Origin: Streptomyces sp. NBC_00440
GTDB lineage: Bacteria > Actinomycetota > Actinomycetes > Streptomycetales > Streptomycetaceae
Direction: 5' to 3'
Assembly (NCBI RefSeq): GCF_036014215.1
Contig: NZ_CP107921.1
Coordinates: 6,507,501 to 6,571,500 of the forward strand
DNA: 64,000 nucleotides
Below, in pieces: positions 8,123 through 15,488 of the stretch. Made by a program: the position numbers and the translations under genes. Position 1 is the stretch's first letter; each line of letters opens with the position of its first letter. Below the pieces are notes generated by a model that was not told where the DNA came from, made no database searches, and worked only from the letters and a program-made list of their open reading frames with translations.

Positions 8123-9591
8123 GCGTAGTCGATCCAAGTCGTCTTCAGGCCGGTGTACTTGTCGAAGGAGTGCAGGGAGAGATCGCGTCCGAAGCCCGAC
8201 TGCTTGAACCCGCCGAAGGGGGTGGCAGGACTCAGCGCGTCGACGGTGTTCACCGAGACCGTCCCGGCCCGCAGCGCGTCGGCGACACGGTGGGCGCGGG
8301 AGAGGTCGCGGGTCCAGAGAGACGCGGCCAGCCCGTACGGGGAGTCGTTCGCGATCCGTACCGCGTCCGCCTCGTCGGTGAACGGCAGCACGGTCAGCAC
8401 CGGCCCGAAGAGCTCCTCGCGGGCCGGCGGCGCGTCCGGGGCGAGACCGGTGACCACGGTCGGGTCCAGATAGGCGCCGTCCCGGTCGGGGCGGGTGCCT
8501 CCGCAGGCGATGCGGCCACCCGATCCGTTGACCGCCCCGAGGATCCGGGCGGCCTGCCGCTCGTCGACCAGTGGACCGAGCCGGGTGGCCGGATCGAGTG
8601 GATCGCCGGGCACGTAGTCGGCGGTGTGCTTGACGACCCGTTCGGTGAACTCGTCGGCGATCGAGGCGTCCACGAGCAGCCGGGTGTTGGCGGAGCAGAC
8701 CTGGCCCGCGTTGTAGAGGAAGCCCCACGCGGCGCGCTCCGCCGCGGCGTCCAGGTCGGCGTCGGCGAAGACCAGGCAGGGGCTCTTGCCGCCGGCTTCC
8801 AGCCACACCTGCTTCATGTTGGAGTCGGCCGCGTACGACAGGAACTGCTTGCCGACGGACGTCGAGCCGGTGAAGACCAGGGTGTCCACGTCCGGGTGCA
8901 GCCCGAGCGCGCGCCCGGCCGTCGGACCGGGGCCGGGGACGACATTGAGCACCCCGTCCGGCAGCCCGGCCTCCGCGGCGAGTTCGGCCAGCCGCAGGGC
9001 CGACAGCGGGGACTGCTCGGCGGGCTTGAGCACGACGCTGTTGCCCGCTGCCAGCGCGGGCGCGAGCTTCCACGTGGCGATGTCCAGCGGGAAGTTCCAC
9101 GGCACCACCGCGCCGACGACCCCGAGCGGTGCGCGCCGGACGAGCGCGAGACTGCCCGGCGGGGTGGGGGCGACCTCGTCGTACAGCTTGTCCGCGGCCT
9201 CCGCGTACCAGGCGAAGCAGCCGGCGGCGCCGGGTACGTCGGTGCCGTACGACTCGGTGATCGGTTTGCCCATGTCGAGGGTGTCGAGGAGCGCCAGTTC
9301 GGGGCCGTTCGCCTCGATGAGTGCGGCGAGGCGCAGCAGGACCCGTTTGCGGACGGCGGGGTCGGTGCGGGACCAGCGGCCGTCATCGAAGGCGGTACGG
9401 GCGGCCCGGACGGCGGCGTCGATCTCGGGAGCGCCGCCCTGCGCGACGTCGGCGACGGTCCGGCCGGTGGCCGGATCGACGGTGGCGAAAGTGGCTCCGT
9501 CGGCGGCGTCGGTCCAGCGGCCGTCGGTGAAGACGCGGGTACGGATGTCGAGGGCTGCGGCGCGCCGCTGCCAGTCGGCGAGGGTGTTCAT
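8119..9591 (-). CDS. NAD(P)-dependent aldehyde dehydrogenase, PuuC-like
   Basis: A 490-residue ALDH with all core motifs: VPWNFPLDIATWK for coenzyme binding, FTGSTSVGK, the general base Glu265 in LEAGGKSP, and nucleophile Cys299 in NAGQVCSANTRL. N- and C-terminal sequence (LADWQRRAAAL, FGGFKQSGFGRDLSLHSFDKYT) strongly recalls gamma-glutamyl-gamma-aminobutyraldehyde dehydrogenase (PuuC) and related omega-aminoaldehyde dehydrogenases. It overlaps by four bases both the NCS1 permease upstream and the M20 gene downstream, forming the core of an operon. The likely reaction is oxidation of an aminoaldehyde made by the neighbouring aminotransferase. Confidence 0.92.
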   Translation of the reverse strand: MNTLADWQRRAAALDIRTRVFTDGRWTDAADGATFATVDPATGRTVADVAQGGAPEIDAAVRAARTAFDDGRWSRTDPAVRKRVLLRLAALIEANGPELALLDTLDMGKPITESYGTDVPGAAGCFAWYAEAADKLYDEVAPTPPGSLALVRRAPLGVVGAVVPWNFPLDIATWKLAPALAAGNSVVLKPAEQSPLSALRLAELAAEAGLPDGVLNVVPGPGPTAGRALGLHPDVDTLVFTGSTSVGKQFLSYAADSNMKQVWLEAGGKSPCLVFADADLDAAAERAAWGFLYNAGQVCSANTRLLVDASIADEFTERVVKHTADYVPGDPLDPATRLGPLVDERQAARILGAVNGSGGRIACGGTRPDRDGAYLDPTVVTGLAPDAPPAREELFGPVLTVLPFTDEADAVRIANDSPYGLAASLWTRDLSRAHRVADALRAGTVSVNTVDALSPATPFGGFKQSGFGRDLSLHSFDKYTGLKTTWIDYA

Positions 9592-11084
9592 ACGGTCGGG
9601 GCTCCGGAGGTCGGTGCGGGGGAGGCGGGCGGTGTCGTGGTGTCGGGGGACTCATCACCGGCTGCGTCGGCGGACTCTGTGCCGGGGGACTCGGCGCCGG
9701 CGGCCGGGCGGCGCCTGCGCGCGGTCAGCCGGGCGGCCAGCAGATACACGGGGACGGTGACCACGAGCCCGGCGATCCAGCCGAGGTCGGTGTCGCCGAG
9801 TGCGTGGGCGACGGGCCCGGTGTAGAGGGACTGCGCCATGAACGGGATCTCGGCGAGGATGCCGAGTGCGTAGACACCCAGGGCTGTCGGGTTCCAGCGG
9901 CCGTAGATGCCGCCGTCCCTGGCGAAGAACGACGCGATGTCGTAGTCGCCGTGCCGGATCAGATAGAAGTCGACGAGATTGATCGCCGTCCACGGGATCA
10001 GGACGTACTGCAGGACGTAGATCAGATCGAGATAGCTGCTCATGAAGGAACCGGCCAGCTTGAGGGCCAGGAACACGGAGAGCACGGTGAGCAGCGTCCC
10101 CAGGACGGCGCGGCCGGTGGCGCGGGGCAGCCAGCGGTGCGCGAAGGTCTGCACCGCGGTGACCGCGCACAGCACCGCCCCGTACAGGTTCATGGAGTTG
10201 GTGAGCATCGTGACCAGGGCGAAGCTCCACAGGGTGAGCTGCCCGAGCGTGTTCCCGAGCAGACCGTCGAGCGCCGCGATCGGGTTGTCGCCGCCGGCCA
10301 GGCCGATCGCGGCGCCGACCACCATGGGGAGCAGGCTGCCGAGGACGCACCCGGCGTAGGTGCACCAGAGCGTCGAGCGGACACCGGCCCGGTCGGCCGG
10401 CATGTAGCGCGAGTAGTCCGAGACGTACGGCGCGTACGCGATCTGCCAGAGCGCGCCGACGGAGACCACGCCCAGGAACCCGCCGATGCTGAAGCCTCCC
10501 CGGGTCAGGAAGCCCTCGGGCAGGCCGCCGACGAACAGCCATACGGCGCCGACGAGTTGGACCGCTCCGAACACCCAGCTGGTGAGGGCGCCGATCCGGT
10601 GCATGAGGCGGTACCCCACCACGGCGACGACCAGGCTGACCACGGCGCCGAGCAGCACACCCGTGTGCTGTCCGACCGGGGTCACCTCACTCAGCGACTG
10701 GGCGCCGACGACCAGGTTGGAGGCGAAGAACCCCTGGTACATGACGATGACGACCAGGACGACGGCGAGCGCGCCCACGGAGCCGAACTGGCCCCGGCTC
10801 TGGATCATCTGCGGTACGCCGAGCTGCGGGCCCTGAGCCGAGTGCAGGGCCATGAGGAAGCCGCCGCCGAGATGGCCGACCAGCAGGGCCGCCAGGCTCC
10901 ACCGGAAGGAGAGGCCGAAAGCGGTCGGGGCGAGGGCGCCGGTGACGACGGTCAGCGGGCCCAGGTTCGCGCTGAACCAGATCGTGAACAGATCGCGGGT
11001 GCGACCGTGCCGCTCGGTGGCGGGGACTGCGTCGATGGTGCGCTTCTCCACGACGCCCGGGACGGGCGACGAGTGGTGTTCCAT
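9588..11084 (-). CDS. NCS1-family cytosine/purine/allantoin-type permease
   Basis: A 498-residue permease with about 12 membrane helices. The N-terminal region FTIWFSANLGPLTVVTGALA is the characteristic first-helix signature of NCS1 transporters, and YVSDYSRYMP is another family landmark. It ends with a hydrophilic tail rich in Ser, Thr, Pro and Ala. The ATG at 11084 has GAGGAGG seven bases upstream, whereas the longer frame to 11153 lacks a ribosome site. It is the first gene of the minus-strand catabolic operon and is divergent from the TetR regulator. Substrates of the family are nucleobases, hydantoins, allantoin or vitamins. Confidence 0.9.
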   Translation of the reverse strand: MEHHSSPVPGVVEKRTIDAVPATERHGRTRDLFTIWFSANLGPLTVVTGALAPTAFGLSFRWSLAALLVGHLGGGFLMALHSAQGPQLGVPQMIQSRGQFGSVGALAVVLVVIVMYQGFFASNLVVGAQSLSEVTPVGQHTGVLLGAVVSLVVAVVGYRLMHRIGALTSWVFGAVQLVGAVWLFVGGLPEGFLTRGGFSIGGFLGVVSVGALWQIAYAPYVSDYSRYMPADRAGVRSTLWCTYAGCVLGSLLPMVVGAAIGLAGGDNPIAALDGLLGNTLGQLTLWSFALVTMLTNSMNLYGAVLCAVTAVQTFAHRWLPRATGRAVLGTLLTVLSVFLALKLAGSFMSSYLDLIYVLQYVLIPWTAINLVDFYLIRHGDYDIASFFARDGGIYGRWNPTALGVYALGILAEIPFMAQSLYTGPVAHALGDTDLGWIAGLVVTVPVYLLAARLTARRRRPAAGAESPGTESADAAGDESPDTTTPPASPAPTSGAPTV

Positions 11085-11132
11085 GCTGCCTCCTCGGCGC
11101 CCGTTCGGCGCGCGCCCTGCAAGGCCGGATTC

Positions 11133-11150
11133 TTTGATGCGAGATTCAAA
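11133..11150. promoter_or_regulatory. Inverted repeat TTTGA-N8-TCAAA in the NCS1/TetR divergent promoter region
   Basis: An 18-base interrupted palindrome, TTTGA at 11133-11137 and TCAAA at 11146-11150, in the 143-base gap between the permease start (11084, minus) and the TetR start (11228, plus). A second related half-site, CTTGAATCGA, lies near 11200. Position and symmetry suggest an operator for the adjacent TetR protein; the assignment is inference. Confidence 0.5.
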
Positions 11151-11227
11151 CAATGATGGATGGCGTCGTCAATACCAACGGCACGTTGAGATCGGGTAAC
11201 TTGAATCGACGGACGGAGAATGACTTC

Positions 11228-11830
11228 ATGGCTCGACCCAAGAACCAGGGAGCCCGACGCGAGGCGCTGATAGACGCGGCCGGCCGGGCGATTTCCGAAC
11301 GAGGCATCGCCGGCCTGCGGATCAAGGACATCGCGGCCGAGGCGGGCGTCTCCGCCGGTTCGGTGCTCTACTACTACCCGGACCTCGACGACCTCGTCTT
11401 CGAGGTCCACCAGGGTGCTGTCGAGCGGTTCCTCGCCGACCGGCACAGCCGTACGGACGGCATCGCGGATCCGGTGGCACGGCTGCGCGAAGCCATCGCG
11501 TCGGGCCTGCCGGCCGACGCCGACGACGCCGCGCACCGGCTGCTGTACGAACTGCACAGCAGGGCCGACCGCAGCGCTTCGCACGCCGCGCTCATGGGCT
11601 CGCTCTTCGCCCGGGAGACCGCGCTGTACGCGACGATCCTCGAACTCGGCGCCGCGGCGGGCGACTTCACGCTGACCGAACCCCTCCAGGACACCGCCCG
11701 CAATCTGGTGACCCTGGAGGACGGCTACGGCCTGCACATCGTCAGCCGCAACACCGCCGTGGACCGCACGGCCGCGCTGCGGATGATCGCCGGTTACGCG
11801 CGCACGGTCACCGGTTGCCCGGAACTGTGA
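11228..11830 (+). CDS. TetR-family transcriptional regulator
   Basis: A 200-residue repressor. Residues about 10-55 are the TetR DNA-binding domain: REALIDAAGRAISERGIAGLRIKDIAAEAGVSAGSVLYYY, split here as helix 1 (ALIDAAGRAISERG) and the HTH (IAAEAGVSAGSVLYYYPDLD). The rest is a helical ligand and dimer domain. The ATG at 11228 is used because the TetR domain begins right after it. Being divergent from the NCS1-ALDH-M20 operon, it is its most likely regulator, probably released by the transported substrate or a breakdown product. Confidence 0.9.
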   Translation: MARPKNQGARREALIDAAGRAISERGIAGLRIKDIAAEAGVSAGSVLYYYPDLDDLVFEVHQGAVERFLADRHSRTDGIADPVARLREAIASGLPADADDAAHRLLYELHSRADRSASHAALMGSLFARETALYATILELGAAAGDFTLTEPLQDTARNLVTLEDGYGLHIVSRNTAVDRTAALRMIAGYARTVTGCPEL

Positions 11831-11954
11831 GCCGCCGACGCCGCCCCGCGGCGGCCGCGTGCGGCGCCACCACTATGGGAGGAACGAACCGCATCAGTAA
11901 AGCTAATCTTTTGGAACTGGTTCATCGAAAATAGAGATACGGTTCTCCGCACCG

Positions 11955-11990
11955 GATCCAGGACGGGATCCAGGACCGGACTCCAGGAGA
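11955..11990 (+). repeat. 12-bp tandem repeat overlapping the LysR ribosome-binding site
   Basis: Three 12-base units, GATCCAGGACGG (11955), GATCCAGGACCG (11967) and a diverged GACTCCAGGAGA (11979). The last unit supplies the AGGAGAGG-like Shine-Dalgarno sequence of the LysR gene. Just upstream, 11890-11945 is unusually AT-rich for this genome and is a likely promoter zone. Confidence 0.7.
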
Positions 11991-12000
11991 GGAACTGCCC

Positions 12001-12930
12001 ATGCCGCCTGTCGCGTTCACCCTGGTCCAGTTGCGCTACTTCGTCGCCGCGGCCGAGGCGGGCAGCATGACGGGCGCCGCCGAACGCCTGCTGATCGCCC
12101 AGTCGGCGGTCTCCACGGCCGTGTCCAATCTGGAGCACGAACTCGGCGTGCAGCTGTTCCTCAGGCGCCGGGCCAAGGGGCTGACACCGACCCCTGCGGG
12201 CAGCCGTCTGCTGCACGAGGCCCGGAAGCTCCTGGCCCATGCGAGGGAGGTCGCCGACGAGGCGAAGGGGACGGGCGCGGAGCTCACCGGGCCGGTGGCG
12301 CTGGGCTGCTTCATCACGCTGGCGCCGTTCTTCCTCCCGGCGCTGCTCACCGAGTTCGCCGACCGCTGCCCCGGCGTCGAGGTGACCGTGCTGGAGGCCG
12401 AAGCGACCGAGCTCGGCCGGGCGTTGAGCGAGGGGCGGATCGACTGGGCGCTGACCTACGACCTCGGGTTCGGCCCCGAGGTCCAGCGGGAGACCGTTGC
12501 CACCGTGCCGGCCCATGCCCTGGTGGCCGCGGGCCACCGGCTGGCCGGACGGCAGTCGGTCGACCTGGCCGAGCTGGCCGGCGAACCGCTCGTCCTGCTC
12601 GATCTGCCGTACAGCCGCGACTACTTCTGGTCGATGGTGAATGCGACAGGCACCCGCCCGGTCGTCCGCCACCGCACCCAGAGCTATGAGACGGTGCGCT
12701 CGCTGGTGGCACGCGGGCACGGGTTCTCGGTGCTCAACCAGCTGCCGGCCACGGCCCAGACATACAGCGGCGGTGAGGTCGTCGCACTCCCGCTGGCCAG
12801 TGCGCACACCCCGCTGGACCTGGTGATCGCCCAGCTCGCCGGAGTGCGCCAGACGCACCGGGCGAGGGCCCTGATGGACATGGTCCGCGAGGTGGTGGCG
12901 GGCGCCGTACCGCCCGGGGTTCCGTCCTGA
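12001..12930 (+). CDS. LysR-family transcriptional regulator
   Basis: A 309-residue LysR protein. Residues about 4-63 carry the winged HTH (FTLVQLRYFVAAAEAGSMTG, then AAERLLIAQSAVSTAVSNLE, then the wing QLFLRRRAKGLTPT). Residues about 90-300 form the periplasmic-binding-like effector domain beginning GPVALGCFITLAPFFLP. An AGGAGAGG ribosome site precedes the ATG. It lies beside the amine/NCS1 catabolic group but shares no divergent promoter with a structural gene in view, so its targets are uncertain; LysR proteins of this kind often control transport or amine and acid catabolism. Confidence 0.92.
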   Translation: MPPVAFTLVQLRYFVAAAEAGSMTGAAERLLIAQSAVSTAVSNLEHELGVQLFLRRRAKGLTPTPAGSRLLHEARKLLAHAREVADEAKGTGAELTGPVALGCFITLAPFFLPALLTEFADRCPGVEVTVLEAEATELGRALSEGRIDWALTYDLGFGPEVQRETVATVPAHALVAAGHRLAGRQSVDLAELAGEPLVLLDLPYSRDYFWSMVNATGTRPVVRHRTQSYETVRSLVARGHGFSVLNQLPATAQTYSGGEVVALPLASAHTPLDLVIAQLAGVRQTHRARALMDMVREVVAGAVPPGVPS

Positions 12931-12995
12931 CGTACGAGCCCGCAGCACCGGGGACGCGGCGCCCCCCCCCGGGGGGACCGTGTCCCGCTAGGCTT

Positions 12996-13008
12996 GACGT
13001 TTAACGTC
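12996..13008. promoter_or_regulatory. Short perfect palindrome GACGTT-T-AACGTC in a convergent gap
   Basis: Six-base arms around one T, between the LysR gene and the DUF1877 gene, which converge here. Immediately upstream (12961-12976) is an uninterrupted run of about nine C then six G. Either could contribute to termination; neither is a convincing rho-independent terminator. Confidence 0.35.
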
Positions 13009-13028
13009 TGGCGCCGCTCCGGGGTGGA

Positions 13029-13524
13029 TCAGTCGAGCCAGATGAGCACCGCGTGACCGGTGGATGCGGCACCCCGGAAGAACTCGGTAAGGGGTGTGAA
13101 CAGGTCGCGGGCCCACTCCATCGAGGCGGGCGAGTCCCAGATTTGGGGGTAGATCTCGGCCTTGGTGAGTTCGGAGGGGTCAACATCCTGGATGAGCTGG
13201 TCATACGTCGTCTGTTGCAGGATGTCAGCGGCGAGCTGCACTCGGTCCGGGGCGACGTATCGCGGCGGTCCGTAGCCCCAGTCATCGGTGGTGAGGGGCT
13301 CCTCGCCGTGGACGATGCCGACAGGGAAAGCGGAGCGTTGCAGAAGGAACTCCAGCAGGTGCCATGTCTTGTGCGTGGTGAAGTGCAGCGCTTCGGAGGG
13401 GGCGGGCTCGCTCTCTTCCTGCGTCCTGAATCTCCTCGGCGAGATCCAGTGCCCATGCGGGATCCTTCAAGGCCCGGTCCAGTTCCGCCGGTGTGACACG
13501 CAGGTACTCCCCATTCATGCTCAT
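13029..13524 (-). pseudogene. DUF1877-family gene with an apparent one-base frameshift
   Basis: The N-terminal half (MSMNGEYLRVTPAELDRALK, from ATG 13524) and the C-terminal half (from about EESEPAPSEALHFTTHKTWH to the end at HAVLIWLD, TGA at 13029) are in different frames. Together they form a continuous DUF1877-like protein of about 165 residues (the family is usually 155-170). The frames join if one base is removed in the minus-strand string GACGCAGGAAGAG near 13414-13422. The total of 496 bases is 3n+1, as expected for one inserted base. It may be a real pseudogene or a sequencing error. DUF1877 proteins are of unknown function, scattered in Actinobacteria. Both halves are well conserved, so the lesion is recent if real. 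Confidence 0.8.
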
Positions 13525-13684
13525 GGGCGGAAGCATACGAAGCATGTCTGACAGTGGCCGTGGGCTTGCCGACCCCGCTGAAGGCACCACGCGAGGCTTC
13601 GGGTGCCGCGTAGTCGTGTGTCGGTCCTGGAGTGGCTGTTCGGAGTGGGCAGGGCACGGTCGGGGTGCGGCGGTGACAGGTCGG

Positions 13685-14404
13685 CTACTGACGTGTGATC
13701 GGTGTGTCGGAGCCGCCCTCGAACGTGCCAGCCGGGGGCTGCGACGGGTCGGAGCTGGGCGTGGCCGCGGCCTTGAACAGCGGGGCCAGTGACCGACGCA
13801 TGTACCGCCCTGTCCCGACGGCCACGAGCAGTGCCATCACCGGCTCGACGAGCGAGGTGGCAGCGGCGGACACGGTCACCGGGAGCGTGTAGGCGAAGGC
13901 GACGCAGGCCAGGGCGGACACACCGAACGCGACCGCCCACAGGACAGTGAGGATCCGCATGGCACGTAGACCACGCGGTTGGCGGGAGACCGCGTTGAAT
14001 CGCGGGGCCGCATCGGGCCGGTTGCGGATGGTGAAGTAGCGCGCGATCAGCAAGATCAGCGGGCTGCGTGTGGGCACCGAGACGGCCGCGGCCACGGCAA
14101 GGGCCAGGTAGATCAGGCCGCCGCGCGCGATCACCGCCCGGGCGTCGTGGGTCACCAGCGCCAGCACCATCGACACCACGAGGAAGATCAGGATCAGGCC
14201 GGAGATCGCGTTGAACGGACGTCCACGGAGGCGGTCGGCGATCAGTCGAGCCAGCGGGACGACCGAACCGGCGAGATAGGCGAGCACGTCACTGATCCCG
14301 AACGCCCGCAGGACGTAGAAGACCAGTATCGACGGGACCACGTCGACGACGAGGTTGAGCAGTATCGAGCGCCAGGCACTGGGGGCCGGGGCTGGGGTGG
14401 TCAT
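13685..14404 (-). CDS. VC0807-like multi-pass membrane protein
   Basis: A 239-residue integral membrane protein with five or six hydrophobic helices (for example LLNLVVDVVPSILVFYVLRA, YLAGSVVPLARLIADRL, ISGLILIFLVVSMVLALV, GGLIYLALAVAAAVSV, LTVLWAVAFGVSALACVAFA). The pattern PSILVFYVLRAFGISDVLAYLAGS followed by RLIADRLRGRPFNAISGLIL recalls the VC0807/DUF3159-like group of unknown function. GGAGGG precedes the ATG at 14404. It lies 31 bases downstream of the winged-helix regulator gene on the same strand, so the two are probably one transcript. A hydrophilic Ser/Pro-rich tail follows the last helix. Confidence 0.75.
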   Translation of the reverse strand: MTTPAPAPSAWRSILLNLVVDVVPSILVFYVLRAFGISDVLAYLAGSVVPLARLIADRLRGRPFNAISGLILIFLVVSMVLALVTHDARAVIARGGLIYLALAVAAAVSVPTRSPLILLIARYFTIRNRPDAAPRFNAVSRQPRGLRAMRILTVLWAVAFGVSALACVAFAYTLPVTVSAAATSLVEPVMALLVAVGTGRYMRRSLAPLFKAAATPSSDPSQPPAGTFEGGSDTPITRQ

Positions 14405-14435
14405 GAGCGTGCCCTCCACGGACAGTCGGAGTTGG

Positions 14436-15422
14436 TCAGGGGTGACGGGTGGACAGCGGGCGGTACACCTCGACCGCGAGGTCCTTCATCACCGCAGTGG
14501 CGATGTCAGCGAGCGCGGCCACCGCGATCGAGACGAGGTAGCGGCCGACGGAGAACCAGGCCACCGCCGTGGCCGGTGCTCCGTCCTCGTTGGCGGGCAG
14601 CAGGTAGCCGCGGGCTGCCGGCACGCCGACGTCCACCGCGGAGGGATTCATGACCGCGAGGATCGATGTGCAGTCCGACGCGCCGCCGAGTTCAACCACG
14701 ATCGCGTGTGCGATGCCCTGGCCCTCCTGCTCACCCCCGTCCCCCACGCTGCTGTTGTGCTCTGGGCCGACGATCGGCCATGACGTGATCCAGCCACCGC
14801 GCAGCCCGTGACTCATCAACATCAGCCGCTGTTCGCGCTGTTCGGTGAAGCTCGCGTAGCCGGCCGGCATGTCGTAGCGCGCACTGATGGGCCCGGAACG
14901 CAGCGGCTCCGCGCGCCGCCCGGCCAGCACCGGGTCGGTCGGTAGGAGGGTCGAGTGGTCGATCCGGCCCGGGGACGCGTCCTCACCACAGCCGTCCGCT
15001 CGCGCGTCCCGGGCGGTGTCCGCGGCGGTGTCGTCGTCAGCGAGCAGGGCTGCGAACACGATGGACATGGCCGCGACGCGGTCCTCGTCCGGGTCGGTTC
15101 CGGTCCGGCCGGCCTCCTGCGAAGCCGTGGTGAGCAGCTTGGTCAACAGTTCCTGCTCTTCCCGGAACACTTCGGCTCCGGCCGCGGTCATTCGGACCCA
15201 GGTCCGCGGCCGCCGGTTCTCGAACACCTTCTCCGTGGTGATGTAGCCGTGCTCCTCCAGTACGCCCAGGTGGCGGCTCAGGCTGCCGTTGGACTGCCCC
15301 AGAGCGTCCCGCAACTGCGAGAACGTGCACGGTCCACGTCGGTCGACGATGGCCAAGACGCCGAGGCGTACCCGCTGGTGAACCACTTCGCGCAACCCTG
15401 ACTCGGGCTCTTGCTCCGCCAC
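14436..15422 (-). CDS. Winged-helix regulator with long unrecognised C-terminal domain
   Basis: A 328-residue protein. Residues about 8-95 form a MarR/ArsR-like winged helix (VRLGVLAIVDRRGPCTFSQL, then GSLSRHLGVLEEHGYITTEK, wing PRTWVRMTAAG). Residues about 100-328 match nothing I recognise; the segment has Gly/Asp-rich patches and AVAWFSVGRYLVSIAVAALADIATAV, which may be a hydrophobic helix near the end. The GTG at 15422 has AGGAG six bases upstream. It is divergent from the gamma-glutamyltranspeptidase-like gene, and a perfect palindrome lies between them, which makes it a probable local repressor. The large C-terminal domain is unusual for this DNA-binding class and may sense a ligand. Confidence 0.75.
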   Translation of the reverse strand: MAEQEPESGLREVVHQRVRLGVLAIVDRRGPCTFSQLRDALGQSNGSLSRHLGVLEEHGYITTEKVFENRRPRTWVRMTAAGAEVFREEQELLTKLLTTASQEAGRTGTDPDEDRVAAMSIVFAALLADDDTAADTARDARADGCGEDASPGRIDHSTLLPTDPVLAGRRAEPLRSGPISARYDMPAGYASFTEQREQRLMLMSHGLRGGWITSWPIVGPEHNSSVGDGGEQEGQGIAHAIVVELGGASDCTSILAVMNPSAVDVGVPAARGYLLPANEDGAPATAVAWFSVGRYLVSIAVAALADIATAVMKDLAVEVYRPLSTRHP

Positions 15423-15440
15423 TTGAACTCCTGATCCATG

Positions 15441-15463
15441 TGTAGTCTCAGATTGAGACTACA
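15441..15463. promoter_or_regulatory. Perfect palindromic operator TGTAGTCTCA-GAT-TGAGACTACA
   Basis: Two 10-base arms, fully complementary, around a 3-base centre. It lies 19 bases from the start of the winged-helix regulator (minus) and 26 bases from the start of the GGT-like gene (plus). Such a compact divergent arrangement is typical of an autoregulated repressor controlling its neighbour. Confidence 0.85.
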
Positions 15464-15488
15464 CTCCAAAAGGGAAAGGTCGCTAAAC

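Noticed and set aside
12955..12985. C9-G6 tract as a rho-independent terminator
   Set aside because: There is no proper loop or U tract; it is equally well explained as a homopolymer stretch.
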